Positions 1-7,650 of a stretch of DNA of 64,000 nt are shown here, piece by piece. Where the stretch lies: positions 310,001-374,000 of the forward strand of contig CAWFEX010000013.1 of NCBI GenBank assembly GCA_963814955.1. The letters run 5' to 3'. The translations under genes were made by a program, and so were the position numbers. Source of the stretch: DATCJA01 sp963814955 (GTDB lineage Bacteria > Acidobacteriota > Vicinamibacteria > Vicinamibacterales > UBA2999). The notes beneath the pieces are model-generated. The model ran no database searches, was not told where the DNA came from, and worked only from the letters and a program-made list of their open reading frames with translations. Numbering within the stretch: the stretch's first letter is position 1; every line of letters starts with the position of its first letter.

Positions 1-9
1 TCGCGATGT

Positions 10-408
10 TCAGGTGACCGGTCGCGCACGAACGGCTTCCCGGACCGCTTGCACGATCGCATCGACGTCTCCGCCGGCATCGAGGATTTCGTAGATCTTT
101 TCATCCTTTCCGACGAGGGAGGTCACTGCCTTGGCGTTCGGACTCGTGAGCACGAAGCGTCGGCCCTTGAATGAGGTTGCCCGGAGGTGTTCGAGAAAGC
201 GCCAGCTGCGCGCCAGGGGCGCAACGACGTCGTAGACGACGACCTGTGGATCGTGCTGCCGCAGCACGGACCCCACATCGAGCCCGGCCCGAATCTCAGC
301 GACGTGCATCACGAGAACGACGAGCCCCGCCGCCTCGATTCGATCCTTCAGCAGTTCCACGAGGTCAGGATTGGTGTTGATAACCATGACGACCGGCGGG
401 TCGCTCAT
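10..408 (-). CDS. Receiver-like (response regulator fold) protein
   Basis: A single-domain protein of 132 aa with the alternating beta/alpha pattern of a CheY-like receiver. The likely phosphoacceptor is Asp60 in VVYDVVAP, at the end of a hydrophobic strand. The usual N-terminal acidic pair is replaced by NTN (residues 11-13), so Mg2+ binding and phosphorylation may be impaired. No output domain follows. The open frame continues upstream to 834, but the ATG at 406-408 has a GGAGAG ribosome site 5 nt upstream and begins the conserved fold, so I use it. A role as an isolated signalling or pseudo-receiver domain is inference; no partner kinase is visible. Confidence 0.7.
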   Translation of the reverse strand: MSDPPVVMVINTNPDLVELLKDRIEAAGLVVLVMHVAEIRAGLDVGSVLRQHDPQVVVYDVVAPLARSWRFLEHLRATSFKGRRFVLTSPNAKAVTSLVGKDEKIYEILDAGGDVDAIVQAVREAVRARPVT

Positions 409-551
409 TGCGTTCTCTCCGGTGCATTTGCCAGCAGGTGTCGGAACACGGCTGCGAAGGGGGCAACTACGATGCCAGACAACCGACGTAAGGCTCAGTC
501 GCCGGCCAGCAGAGGCACACCTCTTGCTGGGGTTTGTTTGCGGAGGAGAAC

Positions 552-779
552 GTGTCAATAAGACAAGGCGTCGGTCTGGTGCTGGTCGTGATCGGGATCG
601 TGGCCCTCGTGTGGGGCGGAGTCTTCTGGACAGATCGCGACACAATTCTTGACGCGGGTCCGTTGGAGATTGCGACGGAGAATCGCGACGGCGTGGCAGT
701 GCCTCCGGTGCTCGGCGCCATCGCGCTTGTCGCGGGCGTGGTTTTGCTGATCCTCCCGAGGCGCACAGCAAGAACCTAG
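552..779 (+). CDS. Small membrane protein, two TM helices
   Basis: A protein of 75 aa. A first membrane helix lies at about residues 6-26 (VGLVLVVIGIVALVWGG) and a second near the C-terminus (VLGAIALVAGVVLLIL), followed by a basic tail RRTART. The GTG start at 552 is preceded by GGAGGAG at optimal spacing; an in-frame start at 534 lies upstream of that site. It is divergent from the receiver-like gene. The two-helix layout resembles DUF3185-type proteins. Function unknown. Confidence 0.6.
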   Translation: MSIRQGVGLVLVVIGIVALVWGGVFWTDRDTILDAGPLEIATENRDGVAVPPVLGAIALVAGVVLLILPRRTART

Positions 780-786
780 TTTCATA

Positions 787-930
787 ACCGTAGGGCGGGC
801 CTTTCCGCCTTCGCGTAAAGCTACGGCGGACCACCGTCCAGCCAGCACTGGCTGGTCGGGTCGCAGAGCGACCCGACCCCGGCGGAGGTGGTACGGCCCG
901 CCTGGCGCGGCGTCAAGCCGCGCCCTACGT
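787..930. repeat. Palindromic repeat cluster
   Basis: Intergenic DNA with GTAGGGCGGGCCTTTCCGCC at its left, a nested palindrome GGTCGGGTCGC/GCGACCCGACC in the middle and GGCGTCAAGCCGCGCCCTAC at its right. Outer GTAG and CTAC ends bracket GC-rich stems, as in the other dispersed palindromes of this window. Confidence 0.6.
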
Positions 931-982
931 GAGTTATGAAACGCTAGGCACTCTAGGTAATCCAGCCATATCCTGTCGCGCT

Positions 983-1405
983 GTGAATCCACAGCCACTC
1001 ATTTGCGTAGCCGATGTCGAAGCGAGCAGCCGCTGGTATCAGCGGCTCTTGGGCTGCCAGAGCGCGCACGGAGGGCCCGATTATGAGCGGCTCGTTTTCC
1101 ACGGGAGGCTGATCCTTCAACTCCATCAATGGGATGTGGCACATCATCATGGCGGCATCGGAGATCCCGCGCTAAGACCGTACGGAAACGGCGTGCTCCT
1201 CTGGTTCGAGTTGGGCGACTTCGACGCGGCGGTTGCGCGCGCTGAGAGCCTGAACGCCGAGATCGTCATGCCACGCCATCGCAACCCTCCCGGTGGCAAC
1301 GGCGGTCCCAATCATTGGGAACTCTGGCTGCGCGATCCTGACGGTTACACAGTCGTGCTCGCCAGCCCGGATGGATCGGCGGACGGCACGTGCAAACATA
1401 CCTAG
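983..1405 (+). CDS. VOC family (glyoxalase/bleomycin-resistance-like) protein
   Basis: A single vicinal-oxygen-chelate module of about 140 aa. The start VNPQPLICVADVEASSRWYQ is the typical opening beta strand and helix of the fold. The C-terminal strand NHWELWLRDPDGYTVVLASP is the conserved VOC ending with a metal-ligand Glu. One module implies a homodimer; the substrate cannot be inferred. The frame is open from a GTG at 929, but that stretch is the end of an intergenic repeat, so the GTG at 983 is preferred; neither has a clear ribosome site. Confidence 0.75.
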   Translation: MNPQPLICVADVEASSRWYQRLLGCQSAHGGPDYERLVFHGRLILQLHQWDVAHHHGGIGDPALRPYGNGVLLWFELGDFDAAVARAESLNAEIVMPRHRNPPGGNGGPNHWELWLRDPDGYTVVLASPDGSADGTCKHT

Positions 1406-1480
1406 TCCTATTTCGACCCCGTCATCCGTCATTGAACTGGTTGCAGACTGAAAATTTCGATTGAACGCGGGAGACAGACA

Positions 1481-1843
1481 ATGGCGGATTTTCTGTTGAT
1501 CTATGAAGGCGGCGATCCGAAGTGGATGGAGCACGCCACACCTGAGCAGATACAGGCCACGATGCAGGAGTGGGGCAGCTGGTTCAAGCGGCTCGAGGCG
1601 TCGGGCAACCTCCGGAACCCCGGAGCAGCATTGGCCCCCGGTGGGGCGGTACTGACCGCGAACGGGCGCGGCATTCAAACCGATACCGGGATGGCCGAAG
1701 TCAGGGAACTGATTGGTGGTTACTCGGTTATCGCGGCGGACTCGCTCGAACAGGCGGCCGAATTGGCGAAGGGGTCACCGTTTCTGCGCAATAACCAGGG
1801 CGGCCGCGTCCTCGTTCGTCCGATCTGGCAGCAGGGAAGTTAG
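1481..1843 (+). CDS. YCII/DGPF domain protein
   Basis: A protein of 120 aa beginning MADFLLIYEGGDPKWM, with ATPEQIQATMQEWGSWFKRL, ELIGGYSVIAADSLEQAAELA and a closing VLVRPIW, the sequence signature of YCII-related (DGPF) proteins. GGGAGA lies just upstream of the ATG. The gene is convergent with, and overlaps by 4 bp, an ECF42-type sigma factor gene. DGPF genes are the known genomic partners and regulon members of ECF42 sigma factors, so the pairing supports both calls. Biochemical function of the family is unknown. Confidence 0.85.
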   Translation: MADFLLIYEGGDPKWMEHATPEQIQATMQEWGSWFKRLEASGNLRNPGAALAPGGAVLTANGRGIQTDTGMAEVRELIGGYSVIAADSLEQAAELAKGSPFLRNNQGGRVLVRPIWQQGS

Positions 1844-3105
1844 GCGGTTCGAATCGCGCGGTCGAGCTGTCGAGCAACGAGCTCCCGTTCGTGCGGCGTT
1901 CTCGCGCGCGCAAGCGCTTCGTCGCGGAAGCCGCGGGCCGACTCCTCCGAGCCGGCCCGTCCGTAGAGGTTGGCGAGAACCGCCGCAACCGCAGGTCCGT
2001 GGGGCAGGCGGCCTTCCCGGCGAATCGTCTCCACGAGCGGAATCGCTGCCAGTGGACCGTCACGATACGAGATCGCCACCGCGCGGTTCAGCTCGACCAT
2101 CGGCGAGGGCGCGACGTCGAGCAGCCGATCGTAAAGGTTGCAGATCGACACCCAGTCGGTGGCGTCGAACGTCGACGCTGAACAGTGGCGCGCGGCAATC
2201 GCGGCCTCGAGGTGATACCGGCCGGCGGCCACGGCGTCCATCTGCGACGACCGGGCCAGGTAGTCGAATCCTCGCCGAATGAGGCTACGGTCCCAGCGAG
2301 AACGGTCCTGTTGATCCAGAGGAATCAATCGGCCCGACTCGTCGACCCACGACTCGAGGCGGGAGGCATTGAGGCACATGAGCGCCAGAAGAGCGACCGT
2401 GTGACTGTTGGCGAGCGACGACTCGTCAACCAGCAGTTCGGTGAGCAGGATGGCGTCGCGGCACAGTTCGCGGACGACCGGCGTATCGGTGGTCGAGAGA
2501 AAGCCTTCGTTGAACAGGAGATACAAGGCAGTATGGACGGTGTCGAGCGCCGCCGGCAGGTCGGCTGGCGGCGGCAGCTCGAATCGCGCGTTCTGGAGCA
2601 ACCGGCGCGTCCTGTACAGGCGCTTGTTTATCGTGGCTTCGGTTGTAAGGAGCGCTCGGGCAATGGCGGGCACGCTGAAGCCGCACAGAGTTCGTAGAAT
2701 GAGCGTGACGCGGTTCTCCATAGTGAGATCGGGATGGCAGCACATGAAGATCATTCGGAGCTGATCGTCCTGAATCCAACGCTCGCCGAACTGCTCGTCG
2801 ATCGTCATCGTGAGCGTCCACTCGCTGTCGAGGTATTTCGCGAGGTCGGCGGCAAAGGTCCGCCGCGTGCGTTCACGACGAATGACGTCGATGGCGCGAT
2901 TGCGGGCGGCGGTCAACAGCCACGCCGAAGAGTTGTCCGGTGTTCCGCGAACCGACCAGTCGCCCATCGCGGCGATGAACGACTCCTGGACGACGTCTTC
3001 GGCCAACTGAAGGTTGTGGGGACCGAGAATGCGCGTGAGCACCGAAATCAGACGTCGGGACTCACGACGAAAGAGAGTGTCGAGGTCGCCGGTCACGTTG
3101 CTCAT
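1840..3105 (-). CDS. ECF42-type RNA polymerase sigma factor
   Basis: A protein of 421 aa, about twice the length of a minimal ECF sigma factor. Region 2 lies near residues 15-85 (AEDVVQESFIAAMGDW, SAWLLTAARNRAIDVIRRER). Region 4 lies near 130-175 (CGFSVPAIARALLTTEATINKRLYR). A long helical C-terminal extension follows, with LYLLFNEGF, ELCRDAILL and LNRAVAI motifs, typical of ECF42 proteins with a TPR-like tail. No anti-sigma factor is adjacent, as expected for ECF42. The ATG at 3103-3105 is preceded by an in-frame TTG, and no clear ribosome site is present. An IS701-like element begins 19 bp upstream of the start, so the native promoter has probably been displaced. Confidence 0.88.
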   Translation of the reverse strand: MSNVTGDLDTLFRRESRRLISVLTRILGPHNLQLAEDVVQESFIAAMGDWSVRGTPDNSSAWLLTAARNRAIDVIRRERTRRTFAADLAKYLDSEWTLTMTIDEQFGERWIQDDQLRMIFMCCHPDLTMENRVTLILRTLCGFSVPAIARALLTTEATINKRLYRTRRLLQNARFELPPPADLPAALDTVHTALYLLFNEGFLSTTDTPVVRELCRDAILLTELLVDESSLANSHTVALLALMCLNASRLESWVDESGRLIPLDQQDRSRWDRSLIRRGFDYLARSSQMDAVAAGRYHLEAAIAARHCSASTFDATDWVSICNLYDRLLDVAPSPMVELNRAVAISYRDGPLAAIPLVETIRREGRLPHGPAVAAVLANLYGRAGSEESARGFRDEALARARTPHERELVARQLDRAIRTA

Positions 3106-3124
3106 CAAAGATTGGCCATCCTAG

Positions 3125-4486
3125 TACTACTTTGTCAGATCCGCGGATTCACTCCGGGATCTGATCGGAATCGAGATTAAACAGCTTGTACTTCTCGGCT
3201 GACTTCGGTACGCTCCCGCTCGGTGCTGTCGCGATTGCCGCGCAACGCGCCGGTGTGGCTCGACCGCTTGAGCGAATGGCTCGAGCCCTTCGAAGTGTGC
3301 TTCAGACACGTCGCACAGCGCGGCGCCTTCCGTTGCTATCTGCTCGGGTTGCTGAGCGACAGTCGCCGCAAGTCGATGAGCGCGATGCTCGAGCGCGTCA
3401 CCGATCCCGGGACCTATCAGTCGTTTCAGCACTTCATTACGCACGCGCCGTGGAGCGCCGAGCGCCTCTGGCGGCAGCTGCGGGCGGTGATCCCCGAGCG
3501 CACGGGCGTGCTGATTCTCGACGGCACGAGCTTCCCGAAGCAGGGTCGGCGCTCGGTGGCGGTCGCGCGCCAGTACTGCGGGACCTTGGGCAAGGTCGCC
3601 AACTGCCAGGTCGCGGTGACCGCGGCGCTGTGGACGGGCGTGCGCGCCTGGATGCTGGGGGCGGCGTTGTACGTGCCCGCGGAGTGGCTGACCCCCGAGG
3701 CGCGGCAGCGCACGCAGATTCCCGCGTCGCTGCGGTTCCACGAGAAATGGCGCTTGGCGCTCACGTTGCTGCGGCAGATCCGCGCGGCCGGCTTTCAGAT
3801 CACCGCGGTGCTCGGCGATGCGGAATTCGGGGACAACGGGATGCTGCGGCAGTACCTCCACCGCGCCGGGCTCCCCTACGCGCTCGGGATTTCGTCGCAT
3901 CTGACCGTGTTCCGCGACGCCGACACGAGCGCCGTCGCGGTGCGCGCCATCGCCGAGCAATTGCCGCGAACCGCGTGGCGCATCGTCACGTGGCGCAATG
4001 GGCGGAATCGACCGTGGAAAGCCCAGTTCGCGGCACTGCGGGTCACGCCCGCCCAACGCTGGCCGCACCGGCGCCGCGCCGCGGACGTCTGGCTCCTGTG
4101 CGAACGGGATCTCGGCGCGACACCGGGTATCAAGCACTACCTCGTCGCCCTGCCGGCCACCGCGGCGCGCGACGCCCTGGTGCGGCTGGCGCATCAGCGG
4201 TGGGCGATCGAGCAGCAGTACCAAGAGCTCAAAGACGAGCTCGGGCTCGATCACTTCGAGGGGCGCTCGTTTGTCGGCTGGCATCGCCACGTCGTGCTGA
4301 CGGCCATGGCCTACAGCTGGCTGCAGGACGCACGGCGACGCGCCGGTGCGCGACTTCCCACGCTGCCAATCGCGCGTGCGGTGATCACCGAGATCCTCAC
4401 GGCGCATTTTTTTGTGACGCGCCCGCATTACTTACGAACCATGCAGAAACTCGCGGAAATCGATCTGCGAATCTAACAAAGTAGTA
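3125..4486 (+). mobile_element. IS701-like insertion sequence
   Basis: A compact element of 1362 bp with one transposase gene. The left end TACTACTTTGTCAGATCCGC and the inverted right end TACTACTTTGTTAGATTCGC match at 18 of 20 positions, so terminal inverted repeats are clear. The transposase stop codon lies inside the right inverted repeat. TAG occurs just outside both ends, but I cannot define a clean target duplication. The element is intact and potentially active. Confidence 0.85.
3223..4476 (+). CDS. IS701 family DDE transposase
   Basis: A protein of 417 aa. Family hallmarks include FRCYLLGLLSDSRRKSMSAM, the first catalytic Asp in GVLILDGTSFPKQG, a second in ITAVLGDAEFGDN and the C-terminal Glu in QRWAIEQQYQELKDELGLDH, followed by FEGRSFVGWHRH. 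These are the DDE residues of the IS4/IS701 superfamily. No frameshift or internal stop is present. A 433-aa frame on the opposite strand and a second plus-strand frame are shadows of this GC-rich gene. Confidence 0.93.
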   Translation: MLSRLPRNAPVWLDRLSEWLEPFEVCFRHVAQRGAFRCYLLGLLSDSRRKSMSAMLERVTDPGTYQSFQHFITHAPWSAERLWRQLRAVIPERTGVLILDGTSFPKQGRRSVAVARQYCGTLGKVANCQVAVTAALWTGVRAWMLGAALYVPAEWLTPEARQRTQIPASLRFHEKWRLALTLLRQIRAAGFQITAVLGDAEFGDNGMLRQYLHRAGLPYALGISSHLTVFRDADTSAVAVRAIAEQLPRTAWRIVTWRNGRNRPWKAQFAALRVTPAQRWPHRRRAADVWLLCERDLGATPGIKHYLVALPATAARDALVRLAHQRWAIEQQYQELKDELGLDHFEGRSFVGWHRHVVLTAMAYSWLQDARRRAGARLPTLPIARAVITEILTAHFFVTRPHYLRTMQKLAEIDLRI

Positions 4487-4562
4487 TAGAGAACTGTGCG
4501 GGAGCGGTCAAACGAGAAGAGATTCCAGAAGCGATTTACAAGCATGTGTAGAGAGGTGCCAT

Positions 4563-5078
4563 ATGTCACTAAGTGAACTCGAGATGTTCTTGAGAGCGTG
4601 GGATTATGAGGCGGACAACACGGTCAAGCTCCTCCGGGCGCTGCCCCCCGCGCAATACGACTTTCGACCAGACGCCGGCGGTCGCTCTCTCGGCGAGCTC
4701 GCGTGGCATCTTGCCGAGACCGACGCGTATATGAGCTACGGGATCGAATGCGGGGAGTTCAAGATGGATGCGAAACCACCAAACATCGAACGGCCGCGCA
4801 CGGTCGAGGCACTGGCGCCAGGCTATGAGCGCATTCACCGGGAGGCGGTTGCGCGCATCCGCAAGCTGAAGCCCGAGGATCTCGACCGCACGCTGGCCTT
4901 TTTCGTCGGCGAGATGTCGGTTCGCGACATCCTGTGGGGCGCCATCCTGTCGCACGGCATCCATCATCGCGGTCAGCTCAGTCTCATGTGCCGGCTGGCG
5001 GGTGGGAAGTCGCCGGGAATTTACGGCCCCAACAGAGAAGAGATGGCCGCTATGCGCGCCGGTGCAGCTGCTTCGTGA
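4563..5078 (+). CDS. DinB family protein
   Basis: A protein of 171 aa with the four-helix DinB/YfiT-like fold. His49 (ELAWHLAE) and the C-terminal LSHGIHHRGQLS motif (His131, His135) supply the metal-binding triad typical of the family. Members include thiol-dependent S-transferases; the substrate here is unknown. The gene begins 76 bp downstream of the insertion sequence. AGAGAGG precedes the ATG. Confidence 0.85.
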   Translation: MSLSELEMFLRAWDYEADNTVKLLRALPPAQYDFRPDAGGRSLGELAWHLAETDAYMSYGIECGEFKMDAKPPNIERPRTVEALAPGYERIHREAVARIRKLKPEDLDRTLAFFVGEMSVRDILWGAILSHGIHHRGQLSLMCRLAGGKSPGIYGPNREEMAAMRAGAAAS

Positions 5079-5092
5079 GCTCCGTGGTCTGG

Positions 5093-5124
5093 CGTGGGGC
5101 CGAGCCCTTTAGGCTCGGCCCACG
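5093..5124. repeat. Palindrome of the CTTTAG-centred repeat family
   Basis: A near-perfect hairpin: CGTGGGGCCGAGCC, centre CTTTA, then GGCTCGGCCCACG. It lies between the DinB gene and the end of the peptidase gene on the other strand and could also act as a transcription barrier, though no T-run follows. Confidence 0.65.
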
Positions 5125-5160
5125 AGAATGACTCGTTTCCGCCGGGAGCCGAGAGAAACG

Positions 5161-6720
5161 CTACTGAGTGGTAGTGACCGGCCCGCCACGCAGGTCGCGA
5201 ATCTCTACCTTGTTCACCTGGTCGACGATCTTGGCGAACGCTCGCGCGGACTGTTCCAGTCCGTACGCCGGCACTGCTGACAGCGTGTCCATGTCCGTGT
5301 GATACACGGTGTGGTCGATGATGTGAAAGCTCGGCGCATCGGTGAACACTTGGCCAAGCTCGCCGCCGGGTCTCCCCTCGGGCCGTGAGTACAGCGCGAT
5401 GCCGTACTCCTGGAAAGTCTTCAGCACGATGTCCTGCAGGCGTCGGCTGCCGCCGACGTACCAGCGGCGTGCGCTCACGATGTTGGATGTGATGAACGCC
5501 TCACCAACGAGGTAGGTTGCCACCTGCGCCGTGTGCTCGGCGTTGATGAGCAGGGCAGTCTTGGCAAACATCTGCTGCATGTTGTTGTGGACCCATCGGA
5601 TTCCGGCGTTCTCGCCGGAGGGGGAGTGGTGGGCCGCGGTCGTAAAGAACGTCATCGTCCTGCGGCGCTGCGCTTTCGGTACTTTTGCGTAGTGTTCCGC
5701 CAGCGCAACCATCGTCGCCATCCCCGACGCATTGTCCATGGCGCCTTCGAAGAACGAGTCCGCATGGGCCATCACGGCAATGTTCTCGTCGGTCGCGCCC
5801 GGCAGCACACCCCAGACGTTGGCCGTTTTCAGACCGGTTCGCGTTTCCACCGCCAGGCGGACGCTGAGCGCGGGCGATTCCTTGCGCTCGATCATCCCGC
5901 GGATGGCTCGGCCGTCCTGGTCGCCAAGCATGAATACCGGCACTTTGGCCGGCGCCGCCGTCCCTCCGGCTTGCGGTTCATTCAACACGTTGCCAGGAAA
6001 GCCGACGATGACCAGCACGGCAGCAGCGCCCGCCTCGTCGGCGCGTCGCACTGCGCCCAGTGTCAGGGCGGTGTTTCCGCGGCCGCCCGGATTGGGAAAA
6101 CCATACAGAACGACAGCTTTGCCCTTGACGTTGCGGTCGGCAAAGTCCGCGGCCGTTCCCATGCCGATCCATGCCGGCTCGAGGCTGACGGTCCCGTTCG
6201 TTGGCACTGAATTGAACAGGGGGAACACCGTCGCGAGACGGGTGGTCTTGCCGCCGCCGCTGACCGTCATTTCCCACGACGTCGGGAACCACTGCGGTGG
6301 AAGGTCGGCCTCCTGGATTCGCACCTGTTCGAGCCCGATGCGGCGGAACTGTGCCGCCGTCCATTCGTTGGTCATGCGTTCGTACACAGTGCCGGCAATG
6401 CGGCCCCAGTACTGGTTGCCGTCATCGCGGCTCTTCCGCGAGATCGCCGTGATCTCGTTAATCATGGCCTTGATGCGGAACCCGTCGAGATCGTTATATG
6501 CGACGTCTCCCGGAGGATACGGCCACCGCAGAAATTGATCGTCGGCGAGCCAGTTCGGTGGGAGGTTCGTGCCGCGAGGCAGGTCCGGCGCCGGATCGGT
6601 CAGGCGGCCTTCCGTCGGTGCTGGGGTCTGTGACGTGCCCTGGGCTCTCGACGCGGTCGTTGCGGACAGCATCGCGGTCGCTATCGCGATCCCGAAAATG
6701 ATCCGTAGCCAGAGTTTCAT
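5161..6720 (-). CDS. Secreted M28-family metallopeptidase with PA-like domain
   Basis: A protein of 519 aa with a signal peptide (residues 1-26, MKLWLRIIFGIAIATAMLSA then ASRAQG). A PA-like insert lies near residues 180-300 (KGKAVVLYGFPNPGG, AGAAAVLVIVGFPG). The M28 catalytic domain follows, with metal ligands in VMAHADSFFEGAMDNASG and a C-terminal His in VYHTDMDTL. The usual GEE pair is represented by GEN (SPSGENAGIRW), so one metal ligand is altered, and the usual Asp after it is Glu (INAEHT). The open frame extends to 6909, but the ATG at 6718-6720 has AGGAG upstream and starts the signal peptide. Predicted to be exported and to degrade peptides if active. Confidence 0.85.
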   Translation of the reverse strand: MKLWLRIIFGIAIATAMLSATTASRAQGTSQTPAPTEGRLTDPAPDLPRGTNLPPNWLADDQFLRWPYPPGDVAYNDLDGFRIKAMINEITAISRKSRDDGNQYWGRIAGTVYERMTNEWTAAQFRRIGLEQVRIQEADLPPQWFPTSWEMTVSGGGKTTRLATVFPLFNSVPTNGTVSLEPAWIGMGTAADFADRNVKGKAVVLYGFPNPGGRGNTALTLGAVRRADEAGAAAVLVIVGFPGNVLNEPQAGGTAAPAKVPVFMLGDQDGRAIRGMIERKESPALSVRLAVETRTGLKTANVWGVLPGATDENIAVMAHADSFFEGAMDNASGMATMVALAEHYAKVPKAQRRRTMTFFTTAAHHSPSGENAGIRWVHNNMQQMFAKTALLINAEHTAQVATYLVGEAFITSNIVSARRWYVGGSRRLQDIVLKTFQEYGIALYSRPEGRPGGELGQVFTDAPSFHIIDHTVYHTDMDTLSAVPAYGLEQSARAFAKIVDQVNKVEIRDLRGGPVTTTQ

Positions 6721-7011
6721 GCCAATGCTCCTGTGCGACAGTGTGCAGCGCCCTTCCACGTCAAAAAGCCAACACTGGTTCGGGTAGTGTCCCACAAGCT
6801 GCGCGAATTCTGCCACGTGATGCGCCGGTGTGTTAAGGTACGGCCAGCTGTTCTGAGCCTCCCGCAATCCGGCGGGTTCCTCACCATGGCTTGGCCTAGA
6901 GGAACCCATGACCCGTCTACCGACCGATCCCGCTCCATGCGTTCCGCCGCGGAACCTTTCCGCCGCGTGCTTTTACCTGGCTGCCTCGCAGGTTCATGCC
7001 GGAGGCGCCCA

Positions 7012-7221
7012 ATGGTAATACGTCCGCCGCATATCAACGCGTATGAGTTCGTCGTTGTCGCATCACTCCGCGCGAAGCAATTGCTGGCGGGCTGCGTCGC
7101 CCATTTCGCCGAACCGCACAATGCCGCAACGATGGCGCAGATGGAAGTCGCGGCAGGTCGTATCGCGAGGGTTGTCGGCGAGAGCGATTCGGCGCGGCCA
7201 TCCGGCGTGCCGGTCTCGTGA
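7012..7221 (+). CDS. rpoZ: RNA polymerase omega subunit-like protein
   Basis: A protein of 69 aa. The core NAYEFVVVASLRAKQLLAGC followed by AQMEVAAGRI matches the conserved omega segment that binds and stabilises the beta-prime subunit. The frame is open from 6733, but GGAGG lies 8 nt before the ATG at 7012, where the conserved region starts. It is not next to gmk, spoT or a dacA-like gene, the usual omega neighbours, so it could be the sole omega or an extra copy. Confidence 0.7.
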   Translation: MVIRPPHINAYEFVVVASLRAKQLLAGCVAHFAEPHNAATMAQMEVAAGRIARVVGESDSARPSGVPVS

Positions 7222-7253
7222 GACCTGCTAAGTTCGCATACTGAGGGCTCTCG

Positions 7254-7424
7254 ATGGCCACCACTAGATCAGTGACGTCCCCGCCACTCAAATGCCCGTT
7301 CTGCCGTTCACCGAAGGTCGCGACTACCAGCAAGGCGATCGATGGCGAAGCGTACTGGCGGTGCCACGCGTGCGGGCAGATCTGGAACCCGTCGCGACTG
7401 AAGTTCGTCAGCGAACGACCGTAA
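7254..7424 (+). CDS. Small zinc-ribbon protein
   Basis: A protein of 56 aa read directly from the sequence. Two CxxC knuckles, KCPFC (residues 13-17) and RCHAC (residues 36-40), are 18 residues apart and followed by GQIWNPSRL, giving a classic four-cysteine zinc ribbon. It lies 32 bp downstream of the omega-like gene on the same strand and may be cotranscribed. Such ribbons bind nucleic acid or protein; no specific role is inferable. No strong ribosome site is visible, which lowers confidence. Confidence 0.6.
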   Translation: MATTRSVTSPPLKCPFCRSPKVATTSKAIDGEAYWRCHACGQIWNPSRLKFVSERP

Positions 7425-7650
7425 CACCCGGCAACGCGCCGGACGTTCGTGGTGCACTGACGTTCTCACGTTGGATCCCGCCCGTTTGTTCTGCCTGCGT
7501 CAGTCTGTGTGTTGCACGCTCCAGAAGTCATCAAGCCAGCTGTCTCCAACAATAGCCGCCCCAAAGCGTTCCGACCGCGTGCGGTTGGGATGCGCGTTCT
7601 CGACCCAGGCAGATTGAAGAGTAAGCTAATCGGCCATCACGCGGTCGATC

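Noticed and set aside
1843..1860. GGTTCGAATC resembling a tRNA T-loop
   Set aside because: Lies at the 3' ends of two coding genes; no acceptor or anticodon stem can be folded around it.
3127..4428. Long minus-strand frame (433 aa) inside the insertion sequence
   Set aside because: Arg/Pro/His-rich composition without domains; it mirrors the intact transposase on the plus strand and starts in the left inverted repeat.
3121..4490. Target-site duplication of the insertion sequence
   Set aside because: TAG is found outside both ends but is offset relative to the inverted repeats, so no exact 4-bp duplication can be stated.
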